6,351 bases of DNA. Source: Patescibacteria group bacterium. Lineage in GTDB: Bacteria; Patescibacteriota; Patescibacteriia; UBA1558; GWA2-36-10. A program made the position numbers and the translations under genes. The DNA is taken from positions 1 through 6,351 of the forward strand of contig JAUPVE010000040.1 of assembly GCA_030917205.1 (NCBI GenBank). Reading direction: 5' to 3'. The notes under the pieces were generated by a model, which saw only the letters and a list, made by a program, of their open reading frames with translations, was not told the origin of the DNA and searched no databases. Below are positions 1 to 6,325 of the stretch, one piece after another (the stretch's first letter is position 1; each line of letters opens with the position of its first letter).

Positions 1-222
1 GATAATAAATTTTATACTGGTTATACAAAAAATTTAAATTTAAGATTTAAGCAACATAATCAAGGTAAAGTAGAATCTACTAAAAATAGAAGGCCTCTAA
101 CACTGATTTATTATGAAGCTTGTTTAAATCAACAGGATGCAACCAAAAGAGAAAAGTATTTAAAAACATATTTAGGTAAATTATTTATACATAAGAGGCT
201 TAAATCTTATTTAACAGGGTAA
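1..222 (+). CDS. GIY-YIG family nuclease, 3' part (start lies before the window)
   Basis: The open frame runs from base 1 to a TAA at 220-222 and gives 73 residues with no start codon, so the N-terminus is cut by the window edge. Visible residues match the short stand-alone GIY-YIG domain (UvrC/YhbQ-like endonuclease fold): FYTGYT at residues 4-9 is the YIG half of the motif, R15 and H19 in LRFKQHN are the usual core Arg and His, STKNRRP follows at 26-32, and KREKYLK at 49-55 carries the metal-binding Glu. Family members are about 80-95 aa, so roughly 10-15 residues are missing, including the GIY half. These proteins are predicted DNA endonucleases; the role of the stand-alone forms is mostly unknown. 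By hand count the segment is about 24% G+C, far below prfA next door, which suggests recent acquisition. It ends two bases before prfA. Family assignment is firm; activity and mobility are inference. Confidence 0.85.
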   Translation, partial: DNKFYTGYTKNLNLRFKQHNQGKVESTKNRRPLTLIYYEACLNQQDATKREKYLKTYLGKLFIHKRLKSYLTG

Positions 223-224
223 AT

Positions 225-1277
225 ATGGAAAACAATATCGAACAACTCAAAAAAGACTTACAGGCCATGGAAGCTGAAATGCAACTACCAGAAGTCATGT
301 CTGACAGTAAAAAGATAATAGAGCTTGGTAAAAAATACAGCGAGACCAAGTACATCTTGGATTTGTCTGAAAAAATAATCAAAACTAAATCTGACATGAA
401 TAGTCTCCAAGCATCACTCAGTAAAGAAACTGATGAAGAGATGCTAGTAATGACTCAAGAGGAAATTGATCAGCTACAACAACGACTAGCCAAGGACAGC
501 TTTGAACTCGATGAAATCCTCCACCCCTTGGACCCTCGCGACAAACGAGATATTATTTTGGAAATCCGCGCTGGCACTGGTGGTGATGAGTCAGCCATCT
601 TTGCTTCGGAGCTTTATCGCATGTACGCTCGCTTTGCTGAAAAAATGGGCTGGCAAGTCAAAATATTATCATCCAATCGTACTGGCTTGGGTGGCTTCAA
701 AGAAATAATTGCCGAAATCACTGGCAACAATGTTTATAAAAACTTAAAATTTGAAAGTGGTGTGCACCGTGTCCAACGTGTACCGGAGACCGAAAAAGCT
801 GGACGTGTCCATACCTCGGCAGCCACTGTCGCTGTTATGCCTGAGGCTGAGGAAGTAGATCTAGTCATTGAGTCAAAAGACATCCGCATCGATACTTTTT
901 GTGCTTCTGGGCATGGCGGACAATCAGTCAACACGACCAAGTCAGCTGTCCGCATCACTCACCTACCGACTGGCACAGTCGTCTCCTGCCAAGATGAAAA
1001 ATCCCAAGGCCAAAACAAAGAAAAGGCTATGGCTATTCTGCGCTCTAGGATCCTAGACAAAATGGAAGCTGATCATCACGAAAAACTAGCAGCCGAAAGA
1101 AAAAATCAAGTTGGCTCTGGTGATCGTAGTGAAAAAATACGTACTTACAACTTCCCTCAAGATAGACTGACAGATCATCGTATCAAACTAACTCTACACA
1201 ACTTACCTATTATTTTGGATGGCGATTTACTACCTATCATCACTCCACTTCAACAAGCAGCCCGTGCCAATTCATGA
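225..1277 (+). CDS. prfA: Peptide chain release factor 1 (RF1)
   Basis: RF1 recognises UAA and UAG in the ribosomal A site and triggers hydrolysis of peptidyl-tRNA in the cytoplasm. The 350-aa product is near the usual 355-360. An N-terminal helical domain covers about residues 1-100. [19 protein letters not shown] lies at 116-134. The codon-recognition PxT motif is PET at 187-189, inside [21 protein letters not shown]2 would have SPF here. The catalytic GGQ is at 231-233 in [16 protein letters not shown]. The DRLTDHRI stretch at 313-320 is also typical. The ATG at 225 gives the expected N-terminus and is preceded by a weak AGGG about six bases upstream, lying within the last codons of the nuclease gene. 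The stop TGA overlaps the prmC start as ATGA, a layout that allows translational coupling. No promoter of its own is evident in the two-base gap, so its promoter is either within or before the nuclease gene. Confidence 0.97.
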   Translation: MENNIEQLKKDLQAMEAEMQLPEVMSDSKKIIELGKKYSETKYILDLSEKIIKTKSDMNSLQASLSKETDEEMLVMTQEEIDQLQQRLAKDSFELDEILHPLDPRDKRDIILEIRAGTGGDESAIFASELYRMYARFAEKMGWQVKILSSNRTGLGGFKEIIAEITGNNVYKNLKFESGVHRVQRVPETEKAGRVHTSAATVAVMPEAEEVDLVIESKDIRIDTFCASGHGGQSVNTTKSAVRITHLPTGTVVSCQDEKSQGQNKEKAMAILRSRILDKMEADHHEKLAAERKNQVGSGDRSEKIRTYNFPQDRLTDHRIKLTLHNLPIILDGDLLPIITPLQQAARANS

Positions 1278-2107
1278 ATATAAAAACTCTTACTCAAATA
1301 GCTCAAAAACAATATCCCCTTGTCTCCCTTGGAGATATAGAATTATTGTTGGCCAAAAGTCTACACCGCACACTAAACTATCTTTACAAAAATCCAGAAA
1401 AAATACTGAATCGCTCTAGCCAATCTATTTTTTGGCGCCTACTAGCTCGACGTCAAAACAACCACAGCGTGGCCTACTTACTCGGTCACAAAGAATTTTA
1501 TGGCCTAGATTTTCTAGTCAATAAGCATACTCTCATCCCCCGTCCTGATAGCGAAGTGCTAATCGAAGAGGCTCTGAAGTATTTAGAAGTAAATAAACTA
1601 AGCTCAGCTAAGGTCATAGACATCGGCACTGGTAGTGGCTGTCTGATCATCTCTCTAGCCAAAAATTACCAGCATCAAGCGGAATTTTATGCAGTGGATA
1701 ACTCTGGTCGAGCTCTCAAAATAGCCAAAACTAACGCTAGAAAACATCAGCTAAAGCACCAAATAAAATTTATCAAATCTGATTTATTAAAAAATGTCCC
1801 TGAAAATAAATTTGATGTGCTCTTGGCGAATTTGCCATATCTGACCAAAAAACAATTACGAGAGCCCAGTATCAAAAAAGAGCCTCTCCAAGCTCTTTAC
1901 GGCGGTCATGATGGTCTATATTTTTATAAAAAATTACTCAAACAATTACCAGAATATTTAAATAAAAAATATTTGATACTACTAGAAATTGACCCTGAAC
2001 AAGAACTCGCTATCCAAAAAATGGCTGAAAATTTATTACCAAAAGCTAAACTAAGTATAGTCAAAGATTTGAGTCAGCAAGCTCGAGCTTTAAAAATTGA
2101 AAAATAA
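1274..2107 (+). CDS. prmC: Release factor glutamine methyltransferase PrmC (HemK)
   Basis: PrmC transfers a methyl group from S-adenosylmethionine to the Gln of the GGQ motif of RF1 and RF2, which raises termination efficiency. The 277-aa length fits the family (about 275-290). An N-terminal helical substrate-binding domain spans about 1-85, with [13 protein letters not shown] at 68-80 and the PRPDSE motif (usually PRPETE) at 89-94. The Rossmann methyltransferase domain follows: SAM-binding motif I DIGTGSG at 116-122, a second acidic residue D142 in YAVDNS, and the catalytic tetrapeptide at 186-189. This reads NLPY rather than the usual NPPY, an odd point in a key motif. [13 protein letters not shown] at 203-215 is a strong family signature. 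The ATG at 1274 overlaps the prfA stop by four bases, and there is no clear Shine-Dalgarno, so translation probably depends on prfA. The gene ends 15 bases before a terminator hairpin. Confidence 0.95.
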   Translation: MNIKTLTQIAQKQYPLVSLGDIELLLAKSLHRTLNYLYKNPEKILNRSSQSIFWRLLARRQNNHSVAYLLGHKEFYGLDFLVNKHTLIPRPDSEVLIEEALKYLEVNKLSSAKVIDIGTGSGCLIISLAKNYQHQAEFYAVDNSGRALKIAKTNARKHQLKHQIKFIKSDLLKNVPENKFDVLLANLPYLTKKQLREPSIKKEPLQALYGGHDGLYFYKKLLKQLPEYLNKKYLILLEIDPEQELAIQKMAENLLPKAKLSIVKDLSQQARALKIEK

Positions 2108-2110
2108 TTC

Positions 2111-2155
2111 CAAAAAAATACCAGCCCCTCGCGAGGGGCTGTGTTATTTTATTTC
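2111..2155. terminator. Probable bidirectional intrinsic terminator between convergent genes
   Basis: The core at 2123-2140 is a perfect 18-base palindrome, AGCCCCTCGCGAGGGGCT. As RNA it folds into a seven-pair G+C-rich stem with a CGCG loop. On the + strand it is followed by GTGTTATTTTATTT, a T-rich tail serving prmC. On the - strand it is followed by the complement of CAAAAAAATACC, which gives a T7 run serving the DUF3048 gene, whose stop codon (2144-2146) lies three bases from the stem. The A-rich and T-rich flanks can also pair and lengthen the stem. Position between converging genes supports a shared terminator. Confidence 0.88.
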
Positions 2156-3196
2156 TAGAATATTCTCATCATTGATAATCTGCACCCAAGTATGACCAGA
2201 CAATAATTTTAACTGCTCTGTCCCCTGCTCATTAAAAAATCTCGTGCGATTATTAATATATTTCCATTGGCCAGACTGCTGACCAAGGGCATTAAAAATA
2301 TAAACCTTACCGCCTTTTTGAGTATCCATAGAGCGACGCTCGATGTCAATCAACTGGGAATCGACTACCTGGACAATGACATTACTAACGGCTGCCTGAT
2401 CACCAGTATCAAAGCTAAACTTTTCATCATCCTGCCAACGCTGATATTGCTGTAGGGCATTATTGAAGCGCCAGTTAGCTTTGTAGTAATCCTCTGAATA
2501 CTTGATAGTAATCTCTGGCTTTTGAGTCTCATCAGGAGCTGGTGTATCCACATAGTGCCACAAGATGTTGTTACTGGAGCTAGCATTACTAGATTCTACT
2601 TCTTTTATTTCTCCGGCTCGCAACCAATTGGTGGCTGAAGTAAAAACATTACTCGGCATTTTTAATTTTTGATCACGCCAAAAATATATTTCACCAGCAC
2701 CGATTTGGTCAACATTAGTAAAATTGTACTTTTTGATATCAGCTAAAGCCTGAGGACTGCCACCGACATGCATGTAGATACCGCCATACTCCTGGGCCCA
2801 ATCCATATAGTAGGAACGTGCTGAACGTACTGGCCCGACTTTTTCCGCTGTATTATTTTTATCAAAAATAGCTAGTAATCTAGTGATATTACTTTCCGCT
2901 AGTGCCTCATAGATGATATCAGCCTGAGCGAGTCCAGCCTGTGGCCTGACAGTGTAGGAATTATCAATCATCACAGCCACTGGAAAATAAGACCAGTTTT
3001 CATTGCTGACTACTTGGCCATTCAAGGGATGACGTAAAGCATTTTGAGTACTAGTAGTATTGGAGCTGGATACTTGATTGTCAGTTGATTTTTGACGAGA
3101 AACAAAAAACAGCTTAAGTAGTCCGGCTAAAATTAAAATAACTGCCAAAACAATGACAGTTATTGCCAAATAAATTTTTTTTTGGCGACTAAGCAT
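2144..3196 (-). CDS. DUF3048 (YerB-like) membrane-anchored surface protein
   Basis: The 350-aa protein has a short basic start (MLSRQKK), one membrane helix at about 8-32, then a Ser/Thr/Asn/Gln-rich linker at about 33-55, so the bulk should lie outside the cytoplasm. Residues 57-195 match the N-terminal DUF3048 domain: FPVAVMIDNS at 71-80, RPQAGLAQADIIYE at 84-97, GPVRSARSYYMDWAQEYGG at 121-139 and HVGGSPQAL at 143-151. The C-terminal domain is at about 225-350 and ends in the typical SGHTWVQII at 333-341. Bacillus subtilis YerB belongs to this family and is a putative lipoprotein; here there is no lipobox Cys, and I see no Cys in the protein at all. The biochemical function of the family is not known to me. 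The gene starts 29 bases after rplY and has no convincing Shine-Dalgarno or promoter of its own, so it is probably read from the rplY transcript. It ends at the shared terminator. Confidence 0.9.
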   Translation of the reverse strand: MLSRQKKIYLAITVIVLAVILILAGLLKLFFVSRQKSTDNQVSSSNTTSTQNALRHPLNGQVVSNENWSYFPVAVMIDNSYTVRPQAGLAQADIIYEALAESNITRLLAIFDKNNTAEKVGPVRSARSYYMDWAQEYGGIYMHVGGSPQALADIKKYNFTNVDQIGAGEIYFWRDQKLKMPSNVFTSATNWLRAGEIKEVESSNASSSNNILWHYVDTPAPDETQKPEITIKYSEDYYKANWRFNNALQQYQRWQDDEKFSFDTGDQAAVSNVIVQVVDSQLIDIERRSMDTQKGGKVYIFNALGQQSGQWKYINNRTRFFNEQGTEQLKLLSGHTWVQIINDENILEIK

Positions 3197-3225
3197 GGAT
3201 TATTTTATTTTTGTCTAAAAAATTA

Positions 3226-3873
3226 TTATTTTTTGTCAGCAGCTGGAGTAGCAGCGGCTTTGTCAGCTTCAGCAGCTGGAGCGGCGGCGGCCACAGTACT
3301 TTCAAGGGCCACTTCTTTTCTTGGTACAACTACATCAACTACTTTATCAAACTTGTTGTCCAAGATTTTCACTTCTTTGGAGACTGGCAAGTGTTCTACT
3401 GTGATATCACTACCGATACTAGCTAACTCACTCAAATTGACTTCGATAAAAGCTGGTAAATCTTTTGGTAGGCAACTAACTTTGACTGACTGTCTTTTGA
3501 TTTCTAGCTTACCACCTTGTTCACGGACAGCTTTGGAAGTACCGCTGAATTTCAATGGGACAATAGTAGTAAATGGTACTTTTTCATCAACAGCCAAAAA
3601 ATCCACATGAATCAATTTGTCACTGACTGGATCTTTTTGAAATTCACGAATAATTCCTGAAATAATCTGACCATCCAAATCTAAATCAACAATTTGACTA
3701 GTACCAGCTGTGTTAATAACTTTTACTAAAGTATTGTAGTCAGCACTAAACAAAACTGATTCTTTTTTCAAACCATAAACAGCACCAGGAACACCATTAT
3801 TGTTTCTAATAGAAGACAATAGGCTGGCCTTACCTTTGGCTCTAGCTTTTACAGTTAATTTCATTTCGGACAT
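3226..3873 (-). CDS. rplY: Large ribosomal subunit protein bL25, long (CTC/TL5) form
   Basis: bL25 binds 5S rRNA in the large ribosomal subunit. The 215-aa product is the long two-domain form (general stress protein CTC, TL5) rather than the 94-aa E. coli form. The RNA-binding N-terminal domain is at about 4-93, with IRNNNGVPGAVYG at 22-34 and QKDPVSDKLIHVDF at 79-92. The beta-rich C-terminal domain is at about 97-187, with PFTTIVPLKFSG at 100-111 and REQGGKLE at 117-124. Residues 189-215 form an Ala-rich tail with Glu, Asp and Lys that is probably disordered. I chose the ATG at 3871-3873 because AAGAG stands eight bases before it; a second Met three codons in is the other possible start. rplY is often next to pth, but here a DUF3048 gene follows. 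A good promoter lies just upstream, so it need not rely on the rodA transcript. Confidence 0.95.
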   Translation of the reverse strand: MSEMKLTVKARAKGKASLLSSIRNNNGVPGAVYGLKKESVLFSADYNTLVKVINTAGTSQIVDLDLDGQIISGIIREFQKDPVSDKLIHVDFLAVDEKVPFTTIVPLKFSGTSKAVREQGGKLEIKRQSVKVSCLPKDLPAFIEVNLSELASIGSDITVEHLPVSKEVKILDNKFDKVVDVVVPRKEVALESTVAAAAPAAEADKAAATPAADKK

Positions 3874-3908
3874 AAATTTTGCTCTTAAAAAATAAATATA
3901 GTGGTACT

Positions 3909-3937
3909 ATTTAATCATAATGCCAATGAAAAGTCAA
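3909..3937 (-). promoter_or_regulatory. Sigma70-type promoter with extended -10 for rplY
   Basis: Read on the - strand, the -35 box is TTGACT (3932-3937), the spacer is 17 bases, and the -10 is TTAAAT (3909-3914), preceded directly by TGA, which makes an extended -10. Transcription would start near 3902, giving a leader of about 30 bases to the rplY ATG. The -35 box falls just after the rodA stop codon, so the promoter sits exactly in the rodA-rplY gap. A short inverted repeat, ATAGT-GGT-ACTAT (3899-3911), overlaps the -10 and the predicted start point; it could be an operator or be chance. Confidence 0.65.
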
Positions 3938-3939
3938 TA

Positions 3940-5034
3940 CTACCTATTCCTCACATAGACACTTTGGGCCATACCCAGAGCAATCATCATAGACCATAAG
4001 GAGCTACCACCGCCAGAAACCAAGGGCAAAGGAATACCCGTCACCGGAGAAATACCCATATTCATACCAATATTGATAAAAGACTGGACCAAAATCATGG
4101 CCACCACACCCAAAACCAGATAGGACCCATGATCATCTTGGGACAGGCCCATGATGGCAAATAAACGATAAATAATGAAAGCTAGCAAACCCAAAGTTAA
4201 AATCACTCCCAAAAATCCTAAATCCTCGGCAATAACGGCAAAAATAAAGTCAGTCTCTGGCTCTGGCAAAAAACGCAGATTACTCTGAGAGCCTAGTGAT
4301 AGACCACGCCCAAAAAGCTGACCAGAGCCCACGGCTGTGATAGACTGCAAAACATTGTAGCCACTACCCTGGGGGTCAAGGCCAGGATTGATAAAAACTA
4401 AGAGCCGATCTTTTTGATAAGGGGCTAAAACAAAAAACCAAGCCGTCGTCACTACTACTAAAAAAAGAGTGGCTAACCAAATCAAATATTTTTTGCGCAA
4501 ACCAGTAAATAAAATCATCACTAGCCAGACACCGACCATCACCAAAGATGAACCTAAATCCGGCTGTAACATAACTAGACCAACATATAGCAAAACTATC
4601 AAACCAGAAATCACTATATGCTTCAGCATGTAAAACTCTCTAGAATTATCAGAAAAATAGCGAGCTAACAAAACCAGACAAGCAATCTTGGCAAACTCAA
4701 CCGGCTGTAAGCTGAATGGTCCAATAATAATCCAACCAGTCGTACCTTGGAGCTCGCGACCAAAGACTACTACAGCGATCAAAACCAAAGCAAACAAAAT
4801 ATAAATCAGCTTACTAAAAGTAGACCAAACTCTATAATTGATATTGGCTACTACAAAAAATAAAATTAAACCTAGCAAAATAAAAACTAGTTGTTTTTTG
4901 AAAATCAAAAAATCTGAAGACTCAATATTGAGATTCAGACTATACAAAATACTGGCGCTCAAGAAGAGCAAAAAAATCATAGCAAAAAAAAGCAGCCAGT
5001 CTAAACGGCGCAAGGAAATTAAAAAATCCCTCAT
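3940..5034 (-). CDS. rodA: SEDS-family peptidoglycan glycosyltransferase RodA
   Basis: RodA polymerises lipid II into glycan strands for side-wall growth, working with a class B penicillin-binding protein in the cytoplasmic membrane. The 364-aa product has about ten hydrophobic segments and the normal length (E. coli RodA has 370). SEDS landmarks are in order: GTTGWIIIGPFSLQPVEFAK at 97-116 with the conserved Trp at 101; QPDLGSS at 157-163; NLRFLPEPETDFIF at 252-265 with the essential Asp at 262; and GIPLPLVSGGGSS at 333-345. The last is usually VSYGGSS, so the Tyr is replaced by Gly. FtsW is the main alternative; the RIDWLLF-like start (RRLDWLLF), the QPVEFAK loop and absence of division genes nearby favour RodA. 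The ATG overlaps the stop of the upstream 291-aa gene by four bases (ATGA), so the two are probably translationally coupled. It ends in TAG. Confidence 0.93.
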   Translation of the reverse strand: MRDFLISLRRLDWLLFFAMIFLLFLSASILYSLNLNIESSDFLIFKKQLVFILLGLILFFVVANINYRVWSTFSKLIYILFALVLIAVVVFGRELQGTTGWIIIGPFSLQPVEFAKIACLVLLARYFSDNSREFYMLKHIVISGLIVLLYVGLVMLQPDLGSSLVMVGVWLVMILFTGLRKKYLIWLATLFLVVVTTAWFFVLAPYQKDRLLVFINPGLDPQGSGYNVLQSITAVGSGQLFGRGLSLGSQSNLRFLPEPETDFIFAVIAEDLGFLGVILTLGLLAFIIYRLFAIMGLSQDDHGSYLVLGVVAMILVQSFINIGMNMGISPVTGIPLPLVSGGGSSLWSMMIALGMAQSVYVRNR

Positions 5035-5906
5035 AGTCTTAGTCTATCTTGATTGCCGGGAGTTGATTCGGTAGATTTGAAATTATTTTTATCTAACCAA
5101 TTCAATATAGGCCAAACCTCTGCCCTGGTAGCTCGTGGCAAATTGTAAGCCCAAGTAGCTTCGATATTTCTGGTTTCTAATGATTTGAAATCTCTTTCAT
5201 TGAGCTCGGCTACGCCGATGATATTATCATTTTCAAATAAAGCTACTTGCCAGCCAACTTCCCAAAAATTGAATAAAGACTTGTTCTGAGCCTGCCAAGA
5301 AACTTGAGCTGGCAAATTGACCATGGCACTACCCACTTGGACTGAGCTCTCCCCCTGATATTTAAGATCAGTGATTGGCCAAGATATTTGCGGTGTTTCA
5401 TCAGTCAGTCTTTGCCAGCGGATATTATCAATCTCAATATCGACACTAGCAACTGGCGCATCGGTCTTATAGCCCAATTGTAGCAGTAGATGTTGATCAG
5501 CGGCATTCAAAAAAGCTGTCCTGACTGGCAAGGCTTGACCATTGATAATAAATTTATACTCCAAAGAAGAAGCTAACCAATCAGGATTAGGGTTTTTGAT
5601 GGTCGCTACTAAATTATAAACACTATTACCTAGAGTCAGAGCACGAGCCTGACCCAACTCAATCTCTAGAGGAGCTTTGGCTTGATGATAATTTGACCAA
5701 ACACCAGAGCTTTTGAAACTTTCAGAAATAGCTAGCCAGCTAGGTGCCTGAATATAGCGCACAACATTGAAAACTAAAACAGTATAAATACTGACAATGA
5801 TCAAAATAGCCAAAATCCAAGCCAAACGAATAAACATGGCTTTGTGTTGCAAAAAATACATGCCACGATCAAGATCTTTTTGGGATAATGGTTGGAAATA
5901 ATCCAT
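5031..5906 (-). CDS. Unrecognised bitopic membrane protein upstream of and coupled to rodA
   Basis: I do not recognise a named family. The 291-aa protein has a polar N-terminus of about 25 residues, a single strong membrane helix at about 27-48, and then about 240 residues that should be extracytoplasmic. The outer part looks like two beta-sandwich units. The first, about 78-165, includes VYNLVATIKNPNPDW (96-110) and EYKFIINGQ (116-124), a pattern like FxLyD or LEA-type folds. The second, about 175-275, includes WQVALFENDNIIGVAELNER (219-238), then Trp-rich strands ending in VWPILNW (264-270). The tail (276-291) is polar. I see no catalytic motif and no Cys. The ATG at 5904-5906 is preferred over M16 and M24 because it fits a promoter giving an 18-base leader; no Shine-Dalgarno is visible. 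Its TGA stop overlaps the rodA start, so a role beside RodA is plausible but is inference from context. Confidence 0.8.
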   Translation of the reverse strand: MDYFQPLSQKDLDRGMYFLQHKAMFIRLAWILAILIIVSIYTVLVFNVVRYIQAPSWLAISESFKSSGVWSNYHQAKAPLEIELGQARALTLGNSVYNLVATIKNPNPDWLASSLEYKFIINGQALPVRTAFLNAADQHLLLQLGYKTDAPVASVDIEIDNIRWQRLTDETPQISWPITDLKYQGESSVQVGSAMVNLPAQVSWQAQNKSLFNFWEVGWQVALFENDNIIGVAELNERDFKSLETRNIEATWAYNLPRATRAEVWPILNWLDKNNFKSTESTPGNQDRLRL

Positions 5907-5930
5907 AATTTAGTAATCACTAATATCATT

Positions 5931-5959
5931 ATTATACTAAAAATTTCCCCTCAATACAA
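5931..5959 (-). promoter_or_regulatory. Promoter of the 291-aa gene and rodA
   Basis: Read on the - strand, a perfect -10 TATAAT (5931-5936) lies 17 bases from a weak -35 TTGTAT (5954-5959). The predicted start point near 5924 gives a leader of about 18 bases to the ATG at 5906, too short for much regulation and without a visible Shine-Dalgarno. The weak -35 suggests moderate strength or an activator. Confidence 0.55.
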
Positions 5960-5963
5960 ATGT

Positions 5964-5992
5964 TTGGCAAGCATACAAAAAAATGTTATAAT
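5964..5992 (+). promoter_or_regulatory. Strong extended -10 promoter of the 100-aa membrane protein gene
   Basis: The -35 is TTGGCA (5964-5969, five of six matches to consensus), the spacer is 17 bases, and the -10 is TATAAT (5987-5992, all six), preceded by TGT (5984-5986), an extended -10. Transcription should start near 5999, about 24 bases before the ATG at 6023. It lies back to back with the - strand promoter, with only four bases between the two -35 boxes. Confidence 0.8.
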
Positions 5993-6022
5993 TAGCTCAT
6001 TAAATGTTTAAATAATACTTTC

Positions 6023-6325
6023 ATGTTTGACACTTCAAAAGATGTATTAAATTTAGTCCTCAGTATCTCAATTTTTTTGGTTGCCGCCAGCTTATCTTGG
6101 CTGTTTTATCAAATGGCTAAGACTTTACACGCTATCAATCGTGTAGCTGAGGGTGTTGAAAAAATCGTCAGCTCTGTAGAAGAAAGTATTGAAAAATTTA
6201 AAGATAGGACCAGTAATATTGCCAGCTATCTGACTGTCGTTTTGAAAACCGGACAACAGATCTTGGAAATGTTCCAAAATAAAAGAGCCGCTCGTCGTAG
6301 CAAAAAAGACGCCGGGCCGGAATAA
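6023..6325 (+). CDS. Small conserved-type membrane protein with cytoplasmic helical tail (DUF948-like layout)
   Basis: I recognise no named function. The 100-aa product begins MFDTSKD, has a membrane helix at about 8-30, then a long charged helix at about 33-63 (AINRVAEGVEKIVSSVEESIEKFKD shortened: alternating Val/Ile and charged positions suggest a coiled coil or amphipathic helix), a milder hydrophobic stretch at 65-83 (IASYLTVV, ILEMF), and a basic tail at 87-95 (KRAARRSKK). This architecture resembles DUF948-type proteins and similar small membrane proteins I recall from Patescibacteria; that likeness is from memory. The gene starts about 24 bases after a near-consensus promoter and lacks a visible Shine-Dalgarno. 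The strong promoter suggests high expression. Alternatives are a membrane scaffold or an envelope-associated accessory protein; no enzyme motif is present. Confidence 0.8.
   Translation: MFDTSKDVLNLVLSISIFLVAASLSWLFYQMAKTLHAINRVAEGVEKIVSSVEESIEKFKDRTSNIASYLTVVLKTGQQILEMFQNKRAARRSKKDAGPE

Noticed and set aside
734..958. Frames inside or opposite prfA (also 502-708 and 868-1056).
   Set aside because: They lie wholly within a strongly conserved RF1 gene and carry no recognisable motif.
1044..1057. A perfect 14-base palindrome TCTAGGATCCTAGA in prfA.
   Set aside because: It encodes ordinary RF1 residues (RSRILD region), and about 0.4 such palindromes are expected by chance in a window this size.
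2079..2090. A 12-base palindrome AAGCTCGAGCTT near the end of prmC.
   Set aside because: It lies in the coding region without a T run after it; the palindrome at 2123-2140 is the better terminator and this length is expected by chance.
3217..3234. An A/T-only inverted repeat (AAAAAAT and ATTTTTT) around the rplY stop codon, as a possible terminator before the DUF3048 gene.
   Set aside because: A stem of only A-T pairs is too weak to terminate, and no promoter for the DUF3048 gene is seen in the 29-base gap.
3182..3610. A 142-aa + strand frame opposite rplY.
   Set aside because: It is the antisense of the bL25 gene. The Ala/Ser-rich translation comes from the Ala-rich tail codons, and it has no family match, promoter or ribosome site.
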